Part shown: piece after piece, positions 39,214 through 48,036 of the stretch | Layout: each line of letters starts with the position of its first letter | Position numbering within the stretch: position 1 is the stretch's first letter | Assembly (NCBI RefSeq): GCF_963678635.1 | Contig: NC_087067.1 | Span: forward strand, 13,370,844-13,434,843 | DNA length: 64,000 nt | From: Symsagittifera roscoffensis | Taxonomy: Eukaryota; Xenacoelomorpha; Acoela; Convolutidae | Reading direction: 5' to 3' | The notes under the pieces: generated by a model | Told to the model about the DNA's origin: nothing | Database searches by the model: none | Seen by the model: only the letters and a program-made list of their open reading frames with translations | Program-made: the position numbers and the translations under genes

Positions 39214-41609
39214 ACAGAGAGGTCGAATCAGTGATGATAACCACAACACCCTCGAGCAGAGATGTGAAGACTCGCAAGAGGAAGAGAGAAGTAGAGGGAT
39301 TGAGTAGTCCTTCAGTGGATGCTGTCTCGGTAGGAAACTTGAGAGAGACGGCGCCCATGGTTTTGGTGCGATGCAAGACAGCGGCATACAAGGGCAACAC
39401 GGAGCTCAGAAGACCACTCGAAGTAGAGAGGGAAATAGAGGCTTCCATCAGTTCGACATCGGAGGAAGACTTCAAGCCCCAGAAGGTAAACGTGAAAAGA
39501 GGTTCAACGGACGGACAGACAGGGGAAGTGGATGTCGGCAAGGAATGGGTCTCGAAGGGACACCAGACCACGGGGAAGCAAGTGACGAGTGATCCACTGG
39601 AGAGGAGCAAGACGAGGAACACCTCCCGACCATGGTGGGTGGCTCTCGAGACCTTGAAGGAAATGGAAGACTGCTTGAAGAAGTTGGACAGTGGAGTAGC
39701 TCGCAAACGACGCAATTGGGCCACCCAGCAAAAGGCCGAGGTTAACAAGATAGAATTGGCGAACCAGCTGAAGAGGTCCTGGCAGAACTTATTGAAGGAT
39801 CATTTTGAAGAGGCAATGAGGACCCCCTCATCAGCACCGCCATTGATGGCGAATCCCTTCGTTAGAACCGCAGGACAATTGATGTTCACCTGGAGTCTGG
39901 TGGGAATAGAGTTGGAGACGCTGACCTCGTATGACAGGGTGAAATTGGGAAGCAAGAAGCTAGAAGTGTATCAAGCACTGATGCAGCACATGGCCAGGGA
40001 TAATTCAGGCTTGAGCCTGGCTAGGAGGAAGGATGCCACATGTTTCTTGAGATGGATAATGTCAATGATGTCTGATAGCACCATCTTGGCGTACTACCAA
40101 AGAGCAAGCGGAAGTAGAACCGTGGAGAAGAGAGTCTCAACGATCATCTTAAACGTATATCAGAGTACTGGAATAGAAAAGGAAGATGGTTCCAGACTAT
40201 CCCTAGAGAACCACAGAAAGCTGGACGAGGTACGGAGGTTCTACAAAAAGAAGTTCGAAGAAGAACATGATGTTCACCGTAACCTGGCATCGCCAGAGCA
40301 GTACTCGAGACTCAGTGAGAAGGGGGAATACCAATACGTGTCGGGAGTGATGGGAACAGCCTACAACCCCTTCTTAGATTCAGAGACTGGAGGCGCTCAC
40401 AGGAGCCACGAGGTAGCGGAGCTGCTGAAGTTTTGGACAGAAAAAATAGTGGAAATAGACGCGGTGGAGAAAGAGAGGCCGAGCCTGGGCCTGATTCTTG
40501 AGAAAACACCGGAGGTGGTGAGCATACCGCGCTCGAACAAGAGAGTTGAAGTGAACATGGGTGATGGCAATGGCTTGCTGATCACGAACTTGGGAGTGGT
40601 ATGGAAGTTACTAAGACCCTCCTGGTGCCCACATCCCCACGCGAGTCTGATCGAGGAGACCACCGAACGGGTGAGGTTAGCTCCAACGGAAGATGAAGAT
40701 TTGGCAAAGTTGAGTGTGGTGCACAAACTGATCTTACCTCAGATGAAGGAGTCAGGCGAAAAGACGAACAGTCTTGAGTCAGCAAAGAAGATGGAGCCGG
40801 GTAGCTGTCTGGATTCTACGTGTGGGAGTGGAGAGCACACCTGCGATGGACGATCATGTCTCAGGAGATTGTCTTTTCAAAAAGAAGATCTGGTTACTTG
40901 GTTTGAAGACATCACGGAAAGGGAGAAAAGTGAAGTACAAATAGTGGCGGAGTGTTACGCGAGAACTACGGTGAACATAGCGACAGCTCTCGGATTCTTC
41001 TCGAGAACGTGTAGTCTGCAGTCACTGAAGAGGCTAGAGTCTGAACACCATTTAGTGACGGCGTTGAGCGTGGAATCATGGCCTGGAGTGTTGCAGGTGA
41101 CTCAAAAACATATCCGGAGCTGGAAGGTTGGTCTCGAGGCGGAAATGGGGTTTCCCATGAGCGAAGCTTATGGCCTGCCATTGAACGCAAAATCCCTGAT
41201 AGGGTCAATGATGGCCAATTTGTGCGGAAGCCACTACCCACTGCACATGGCGATGGTGGAAGCATCCAACCAGAGAATATTGGTGGACAAGGCCTTCTCA
41301 GTGCCCAAGTGCGTGAGGTTGGCTCGAGTATCGCATCACTCGCACAAGTTGTTGAGGAAAATCAGAGGGACAGTACCGAAAGAGTTGAGAGATGACTTGA
41401 GTGAAATCTGGGGAGAAGAGCTTTTGAAGTTGGAAAGTGAGAACACAAGGGATCACGAGAGACAAAACGTGATCGGAACACCTGTGGGGGGCACTCCAAA
41501 CATGGGAGAGAACGACACGATGCATGAGAAAATGATGGAGCTTGAGCCTCTCTTGGAAGCCTCGGGGGAGCGTAACCTCAGGAGCATTGAGATCACCCAT
41601 GGAGAATGA
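39195..41609 (+). CDS. ORF2 part F, large helical domain with Cys/His cluster (element 2)
   Basis: 804 codons. The first 190 or so residues are charged; from about 210 a helical domain (RTAGQLMFTWSLVG; element 1 RTELQLRFAWCMMG). YVSGVMGTAYNPFL near residue 380, SWCPHPHA near 475, then the cluster GSCLDSTCGSGEHTCDGRSC (C-x4-C-x4-H-x-C-x4-C), likely metal-binding. Then VLQVTQKHIRSW and FSVPKCVRLAR. Element 1 has the whole region split in two frames; here it is one. No family recognised. It ends at TGA 41607-41609 (followed by C), with the frame open beyond. Confidence 0.65.
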   Translation: MEGLEVDREVESVMITTTPSSRDVKTRKRKREVEGLSSPSVDAVSVGNLRETAPMVLVRCKTAAYKGNTELRRPLEVEREIEASISSTSEEDFKPQKVNVKRGSTDGQTGEVDVGKEWVSKGHQTTGKQVTSDPLERSKTRNTSRPWWVALETLKEMEDCLKKLDSGVARKRRNWATQQKAEVNKIELANQLKRSWQNLLKDHFEEAMRTPSSAPPLMANPFVRTAGQLMFTWSLVGIELETLTSYDRVKLGSKKLEVYQALMQHMARDNSGLSLARRKDATCFLRWIMSMMSDSTILAYYQRASGSRTVEKRVSTIILNVYQSTGIEKEDGSRLSLENHRKLDEVRRFYKKKFEEEHDVHRNLASPEQYSRLSEKGEYQYVSGVMGTAYNPFLDSETGGAHRSHEVAELLKFWTEKIVEIDAVEKERPSLGLILEKTPEVVSIPRSNKRVEVNMGDGNGLLITNLGVVWKLLRPSWCPHPHASLIEETTERVRLAPTEDEDLAKLSVVHKLILPQMKESGEKTNSLESAKKMEPGSCLDSTCGSGEHTCDGRSCLRRLSFQKEDLVTWFEDITEREKSEVQIVAECYARTTVNIATALGFFSRTCSLQSLKRLESEHHLVTALSVESWPGVLQVTQKHIRSWKVGLEAEMGFPMSEAYGLPLNAKSLIGSMMANLCGSHYPLHMAMVEASNQRILVDKAFSVPKCVRLARVSHHSHKLLRKIRGTVPKELRDDLSEIWGEELLKLESENTRDHERQNVIGTPVGGTPNMGENDTMHEKMMELEPLLEASGERNLRSIEITHGE

Positions 41610-41633
41610 CCATGCCACTGTTTAGCACAGGCG

Positions 41634-42392
41634 GTGTGGTATCCAGATCACAAGAACCTTTGTCTGGTGTGGGATATGGAAGAAATTCGGTCAATCGGAT
41701 TACCGGATCCCCGGCAGAAGGTGACGCTCTTAGTAGTGAGTACGATGCTGGCTCTGAGATGGATAGAGGAGAATATAACGAAGTATCGGGAAGCAAAGAC
41801 GCCAACGGCTGAGTCAATATATGTGATAGACTACAGCAGGAGACTCGAGTTGTTTGAGACTGCATGCAAAGTATTCGCCATACCAACGGAAGTCAGACAC
41901 GTATGGAGCCGCTTGAGGTACTTTCCATGGTTTCGAGCGACACTGACGTCTTGGTTATACATGACAACGAAAGATCACATGAGAAAGCATCAAAAGGAGT
42001 ATCGACAGTTCCAGGCCGAGATTGGGCCGGAAGCTTTCAAGAGACCCCTGTTAACCCATCGAAATGCAATCACGACAGGATGGAAAAGAGTGGGTAAAAT
42101 GTCTAGAGACAATACCAAAGCGAGGGAGTCGATACTAGAGGAAGACTTGGCGAAGAACGTGAGCCTGAGCCTGCACAACTCCTTTTGTTTGAACCGGGAA
42201 TCTAGGGTGAAGGCACTACCCAATCAGGCAAAAAAGTTGCAGGAGCATAGGGAATGGATGCGATCCTATGAACAGCTGAAGGCTTGGGAGGAGATCGTGA
42301 TTAGCTCCGATGATGAAGAAGAACTGTTGAGACAGTTTGCCGTATCCAGTACTTCAGGAGACGGCACCTCCAAGGCGAAGAGTGCGAAATGA
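41634..42392 (+). CDS. ORF2 last part G (element 2)
   Basis: 252 codons, same frame as part F across the TGA at 41607. WYPDHKNLCLVWD is conserved with element 1 before the first ATG, so independent initiation is unlikely. A helical body of about 85 residues (LRYFPWFRATLTSWLYM region) is absent from the shorter element 1 version. It ends with SLSLHNSFCLNRES and an acidic tail. Function unknown. Confidence 0.6.
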   Translation: MWYPDHKNLCLVWDMEEIRSIGLPDPRQKVTLLVVSTMLALRWIEENITKYREAKTPTAESIYVIDYSRRLELFETACKVFAIPTEVRHVWSRLRYFPWFRATLTSWLYMTTKDHMRKHQKEYRQFQAEIGPEAFKRPLLTHRNAITTGWKRVGKMSRDNTKARESILEEDLAKNVSLSLHNSFCLNRESRVKALPNQAKKLQEHREWMRSYEQLKAWEEIVISSDDEEELLRQFAVSSTSGDGTSKAKSAK

Positions 42393-42761
42393 GCGGATGG
42401 TTCAAAGAGATCTTGAGTCTTGAGAGGGAAGGGAGGCTTGAGTATGGATCCGGGTGAAACCTGGGTTCACGAAAAAGAAATTTTAACGAATCAGATATTG
42501 TTATTAATATGCTATATATACTATATAAGTGAAAATGCTGCATGACAATTTCCTGATTGAATGGGACAAAAGAAATTTTAAATAATTGGCTTGAAAAGCG
42601 AGAATTCAAGGGTGCAGGTGTGTGCAGATTTTGATTGCTGTTTAGCGATAGTGTGAAAATTTTACATGGCCGTGAATTTTGGGGTGTAGATAAGCTTAAG
42701 TCTGCTGCAAACTTCTGTAAATGACCACTGGCACTGTACCTTGAGCAACACCCGGGGAGTA
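42393..42761 (+). other. 3' untranslated region and polypurine tract of element 2
   Basis: No gene. CCCGGGGAGTA (42751-42761) abuts the 3' LTR and is the polypurine tract by position. A CTTGAGTCTTGAG repeat lies just after the ORF2 stop. Confidence 0.6.
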
Positions 42762-43657
42762 TGTGCCAGTCGGTCATATTTGGAAGTTTGACCTTGAGAA
42801 AAGCAAGAGCACTTAATTTTGGAGTGAAATTTGATTTTTCAAAAATTCGAATGGAGCCTGTCATGCACGATTTTCTCGCGATAACTGAAAACCGGAAAAG
42901 AGAAATCAGAACGATCGAGTAACAATCGCGGGAAAGTTGCCAGATAAAACAGTGGGAAATTGCTATTCGCAATTTCCGTCACAATAAAACTAGAGTAGAG
43001 CTGTCCCATCTGAAACAGAGACAAGCGTATTCCCGAGAACTGGACTATCATTGATCGACTGGATTGTTATTCGAATTGGACCAGAGTGAACCTTCGGTGG
43101 AAAGGTGGACAACTTGAGTGTCCCAATGGTTCACGAGAAACTATATTCTAGAGTAAAAACTTGTCCTTGTTATTGAAACTGATAAACATTAAACTCATTT
43201 AGTTACATTATTTAATTCTCGAGTTGATTACCGACTTAATTACTCCCGGTTCTTACATTGTGAGTACTCAATTTAAATTTCTAGAGTGTGTTTTATGATT
43301 GTTATGTTGAGGTAAGGCGAGTTTTAGGTTGATCCATCTGAAATGGATCAAAGTTCCACTGTCTAATAAAAAGTAACTTAACGGATTGTTCTGACCCGGT
43401 TTTTAACGGCGTTCATGTATTTTGGGTATCTAGAGACCTAAGTATGGGGACGTTCTTATTTCTAGAGTGGGGGGATATTTTGGTAGTAGCCTTTAAGCTG
43501 TAACGGGTCGTAGTCTCATGTCACAAGCGAACCGAATTGGCTCGGACTTATTTGAGGTAGAAAAACACAAGAGATAGTGTCCCTGACTCTTGAGCCAATG
43601 GTTATAGGGCCTATTTTTCTTAAGCCTCATGTGTGACTACAGTAGACGAATGTTACA
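42762..43657 (+). repeat. 3' LTR of element 2
   Basis: 896 bp, about 99% identical to 20891-21795, AATAAA at 43365-43370. Followed by ATT, the insertion-site repeat. Confidence 0.9.
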
Positions 43658-44343
43658 ATTGCTTTAAAAAAGTTGAAAACTCTATCAAGCTTTTTTGGAT
43701 TGGCTAAGCTTGAGCTATGAGCTATCCCAAAACGCTGTAAAGAACTGCTCGGACGGAGGCAAATATTTTGAAAAAATTTTGGCGAAAGTTTTGTTCACTT
43801 TTTGGCGCTCCTGCTCCCTGCGTCTATCTCACATTTATTTAATTTACTGGATAGCCAAAAAATTCTTTGCTACCTGATAATCAAAAATAATTTTTTATTG
43901 AGTAGCCGAAAAAAAATTGTTTCCGGATAGCCAAAAAAAATTGTTCTCGGATATACGAAAAAAAATTGTTCCCGGATAGCCGAAAAAATATTACGTTGTC
44001 AAAGACTTCGCACTTTTATTGCTTTCTAATTCCATGAAATCAAAGCTATTACGCATAGAAAATTTTTTGAGTGTATTGGATTTTTGATTAGCGAAGCTCC
44101 AAAAAAAACACGATAATTTAATCGTTCGAATAAAAGTGGTCCATATTTTGCGACGAATTGCTTTTTTTCCTAGTTTTTCGGCTATCCGCTAACAAATTAG
44201 TTTTTCGGCTATCCGGGAATGCGGCTCTGTGGGTATGCACCTCCATGATTGGGCGCAATGAAATGTACAGAAGTTTTTATTACGTCTTGCTACGGGCGAG
44301 TATTTCCTCGTGGAGAAGGATTTAAATCGGATTTTTTTTTCAG
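43658..44343. other. Intergenic region upstream of CWC15
   Basis: No gene. About four degenerate copies of a 30-bp unit of the form GGATAGCCGAAAAAAAATTGTT (43850-44000), with scattered GGATAGCC or GGCTATCC at 43847 and 44190-44215. At the end TTTTTTTTTCAG (to 44343) is a strong acceptor-like site 5 nt before the CWC15 start, so a 5' UTR intron (a possible donor GTATGC at 44233) or trans-splicing is possible. Confidence 0.55.
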
Positions 44344-44348
44344 TTGTT

Positions 44349-45074
44349 ATGACCACAGCAGCTCGTCCAACTTTCGATCCCGCCAAGGGTGGTCGTGAAA
44401 GGGGTGATCTATCGCAACTTTCAAAGCAGTACTCCAGCAGAGATTTGCCCAGTCACACCAAACTCAAATACAGACAGGATACTCAGCTTGTTCCCGAAGA
44501 TGTCAGCAGCAAAGAGCTCAAAAGGCAGCTGGAAGAGAAAGAAATGGCGGCCAGTGGAACATCAAGTCGTCGTAAGAGGAACAGGTAGGCACGATTATGT
44601 TAATTTGAAATTAATTTAAAATTAGTTGTTCCGGTTGAGCGTAGCTTAGCTGAATTTGAAATACTCTGTAGTTTGATTGAATTTTGCAGACCTGAACTAC
44701 TGGACGTAGATGACCCAGTCGATTCAGATCCGGACAGCAACGATGAAAGCGAAGATGATGACGATGAGGCAGAGCTATTAGCAGAGTTGAACCGAATCAA
44801 AAAGGAGCGAGCTCAGGAAGTCTTGAAGAAAGAGCAAGAAAAGAAGATTGAGTCAGAAAAAATTCGAACTGAAAATATTTTAACCGGAAATCCGCTGCTG
44901 CAGAGGAGTGAAAATTCAGCAGCTGCTGATTTTAAGGTCAAGCGAAGATGGGACGATGATGTTGTTTTTAAGAATTGCGCCAAAGATGAAGAAGATAAAA
45001 AGAATAAAGGATTCGTCAACGACACCTTGCGATCCGAGTTTCACAAGAAGTTTTTGACAAAGTACATAAAATAA
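44349..45074 (+). CDS. CWC15: CWC15 spliceosome-associated protein
   Basis: Two exons, 44349-44584 and 44690-45074, joined across a 105-bp intron (ACAG|GTAGGC ... TTTTGCAG|A), giving 206 residues. The N-terminus [15 protein letters not shown], then [20 protein letters not shown], is diagnostic of CWC15/Cwf15; the acidic middle and the C-terminus [17 protein letters not shown] and [14 protein letters not shown] also match. CWC15 is a component of the Prp19-associated complex in the activated spliceosome. The start is the ATG at 44349, since the upstream GTG frame crosses an acceptor-like site. The AATAAA at 45070-45075 overlaps the stop. The protein is a little shorter than the human one in the middle. 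A normal host gene. Confidence 0.95.
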
Positions 45075-46806
45075 AGTTTGGCACTTTTTGGAAAGTTCAC
45101 AGCCCCGATTAACATCCGATGAAATAATAGATTTCTAGCAAAGATGGTCACGAAAACTCCGAAATGAAACTTTTTCACTTAAACTTAGTGGTGAATAATT
45201 TGTCAAGTATTAATTAAAATCTTTTATGGATCAATGTTTTTTGTACCGATCACAATTTGTGAATTAAGTTAAAATTCAAAAGAGTCGGAAATGTTGGAAA
45301 CACAAATAGACGCCAGATATGGTCGAGTGATCTATTCTTTCAATCGTGGCTTCATCCACCTAGAAGATTGTAGTGAAATTTGAAAGAGTCACGAGAAAAC
45401 CGCTGCTGACCATCGGAATTGTCGCTGTAATTTTTGTTACAATTGCCCTCTGAAAACTATTAAAGAACTAACAAATTTCAAAAGCTTGTACTATTAGGTT
45501 TCTGTTTCTACCTCCATTCTTATTTAAAATAGTTGGATCTATAAAAAAAGCCCTTATGTTTAGGTACTGTCTGTGCATAAGTTCTATTGAGCTAAATCTG
45601 CGTTATATAAATACATCGACAAACTCTATATCAATTCGACAGTGATCTCACCCTGTTGCATTGAATTGTCTCCGTAATGAGCGCGAATCTTCATTTATTG
45701 CGTTCGGGTAGCATTTTTCGTCTTTTTCGTTTATTTTGAAGGCTAGCGACTGCCTTGTCCGCGCATGTGCGGGTGTTGCAAAAATCAGTGCATGGAAACT
45801 ACTGCTCAACATCCGTTATTATTTGTCGATGTTTTGGACTTTTCATAGTTTGATGTTCATTTGCTTTTCTATCGAGCCTTGCCTCTGAAGTTTTGGCTCG
45901 ATTTGGTCTTTATAGCAAACCTCTTTCATTATTTGGACAAAAGTATCTCAAATTTTAATATGCCGAATGTGGATTAGCCGCCCTTTGCAGTGTAGAGAAT
46001 GTGTAAGATTAAAAATTGTAAGGCATGTACATGTAAGGGTATTGTAGGTCGGCTCATCCTTATCTGAAGTTACTTCCACCCCGGTTTTCAAATTTGTTCA
46101 GGTTGAAATTATATCTGCTTAGCGGTAAAAAGTCAATCGGTTGTTATCTTATCTATCGATTTGTGTTTCTTAGTAAATTGGCGAGATGAACATGAGAAAC
46201 ATAATATAAATACTTTTTTTTTTAGATTGGTATTTTGTTGTCACCTTCAGCTGTTCTGAAATTGCGTCAATCATTTTAAAGACGGAATGATAGAACTTGA
46301 TCTAACTGCTTTCGACTACAGAGAAAAATTTTTAAGAAGGTAAAAAAGTTTTCAAATTTTACTGTTTCAGTGAAATTCAATTCAAACGAGATGAAATTAA
46401 GAAACATGATAAAAATGATCTTTCTTTTTGATCAGTATTTTGTTCACACTGAAATTGCTCTGAAATTGCCTCGATACATTGAAAGACGGAATGATAAAAC
46501 TTAATCTAACTGCTTTCGACTACAAAACACGGAGTGATAGCTTTTGATTTAACTGCTTAAAACAACAAAAAAAACTTTCGAAGGTCAGACAGAAACTGTT
46601 TTCAAACGACATCGTTTTCTCGAAAACTAGAAGGATTTGAACATTCATATTTTCATTAAATCGCAACTAGAAGGGTGTTCTGTAAGAAAAAAAAGTGAGG
46701 AGATTGGATAGAAAAACTTTTTTGAAGTATGCTATGTTTTGAGCCAAACTGCCAAAAAATTTTTACTCAGAGGTGAGGCGGAGTTTCGCGCCACTTGCGA
46801 TACAAC
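45075..46806. other. Intergenic region
   Basis: AT-rich, no gene seen. A diverged direct repeat is visible: GACGGAATGATA(G/A)AACTT(G/A)ATCTAACTGCTTTCGACTAC at about 46280-46320 and 46490-46522 (given here as a pattern), with a third weaker copy near 46531. Confidence 0.5.
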
Positions 46807-47218
46807 CAGGGTTGCACTGTAATTAACACCTCTGTTATTTACAGTGTTATTAACACTGTTATTTAACGTTATTTAACCAGGCCTGTTATAAACTGCTGTT
46901 ATAAATTGTTGCAATGCATTGCCTGATGCACTGGCTGACCTCTGGCTCAAAATGTTGAAGCTAGTACCTACCACAGCGGGCTTGGAAAGAGCTTTCTCGA
47001 CAATGGGTTTTGTCCATTCGGACTTGCGAAACCGCCTCGACTCCAAAAAAGTTGGGAAACTTGCTTTTTGTCTCCGTGTACTAAAATATCATTGAATATA
47101 ATTCATTGTTTGGTACACTGCTCCAACTTGTTAAAACTTTACCGTTATTAACACTTAATAACGTTTTTTACGTTAAAAACGTCATAAACCCAGAAGGGGT
47201 GTAATTAATGCAACCCTG
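46807..47218 (+). mobile_element. hAT-type DNA transposon remnant, 412 bp
   Basis: Ends are inverted repeats: CAGGGTTGCACTGTAATTAA at 46807 and, inverted, CAGGGTTGCATTAATTACAC at 47218. The flanking 8 bp GATACAAC (46799-46806 and 47219-47226) are an exact target duplication, the length typical of hAT. It contains the last 59 codons of a transposase. Size and content mark it as an internally deleted, non-autonomous copy. Confidence 0.9.
46916..47095 (+). pseudogene. hAT transposase C-terminal dimerisation fragment
   Basis: Open frame ending at TGA 47093-47095. The residues DLWLKMLKLVPTTAGLERAF, then STMGFVHSDLRNRL and KVGKLAF, match the conserved hAT C-terminal dimerisation segment. No start and no catalytic part remain. 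Dead as a transposase. Confidence 0.85.
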
Positions 47219-47226
47219 GATACAAC

Positions 47227-48036
47227 GCAAGCACAGCTTTGCAAGCCAGCGAATGGAAAATGAGACGGACTTAGCGAAATTTAAAAAAGGAAAATGATTT
47301 CAGGAACACAGTCGAAAAACTCAACCTCCAATATTAAACAAGCTTTTCGCGTTTACCGAACGGCCACTAAGCCGACAACAAGCGAGTAGATGCTCATTGA
47401 GCCAAAAACAAACAAAAATACCCACGGAATTGTTTTCATAAATAATAATCTATTAGATATTGTAATTTAATTGAAAATTTTTCTCGGTCGAGTTCGTTTC
47501 TTGAACAAACCAAATTTATAAAACGACTCGTTTGCATTTTTCAGTTTTGCTCTGATATCAACGCACTCATAGGATGGAGTTTGCTACCAAGAATATCAAA
47601 AACAACTTGAAATATAGCAAAGATAGCCGGCCACTAAAATTCAAGACAAGAAATTTGAAAATAAAGACAAAAACCCGTGAAGTTTTTCCCCCAACATGTA
47701 CTGCTTATTTTCTAAAAGTTAGGTGAATGATTTAAGTGGAAAAAAAAATAAACAATGAGAAGTATATTTAGAAAAAAAAAGTGTTGAAACTGTATTCGAA
47801 TTTACTTGGGAGCGTCTAAGTTAGACTGAAAAAAGTTCTGAGCAATTGTTCTTCAAAATTGAGTTAATTTGATTTTTTAATGAATCTGAATCACGTCAAC
47901 AGAGCTAGACTTTGATACCACGCTTAACCCTCACGAGATCTTTGGCTGGAATACTGGCTGCAAAAAATTAAGAACACACCATATGCCATACTTCATTCCA
48001 ATGATTATTCTTCCGACTGTGGTCGAGAACAATAAT
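47227..48036. other. Intergenic region
   Basis: AT-rich; no gene, RNA or repeat recognised. It ends at the LINE target duplication. Confidence 0.5.

Larger units (their letters stand above)
20891..43657 (+). mobile_element. Giant Ty3-like LTR element 2, 22.8 kb, near-complete
   Basis: Direct LTRs (20891-21795, 42762-43657) differ by about 8 substitutions and one 9-bp indel, so insertion was recent. ATT precedes the 5' LTR and follows the 3' LTR. Interior order: leader with minisatellites, gag, protease, RT/RNase H, linker, integrase with macro-like tail, splice-acceptor-like site, ORF2 (coiled coil, SGNH, SGNH-like, unknown domains), short 3' UTR, polypurine tract. RT before integrase and a GPY/F-type integrase tail place it with Ty3/gypsy rather than Ty1/copia. 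Several stops and frame changes interrupt the genes. Elements of this size recall plant Ogre or planarian Burro, but the accessory genes described here are not part of what I know of those. Confidence 0.9.

Noticed and set aside
44600-44800. Serine-rich minus-strand ORF in CWC15
   Set aside because: Antisense of the acidic CWC15 exon 2.
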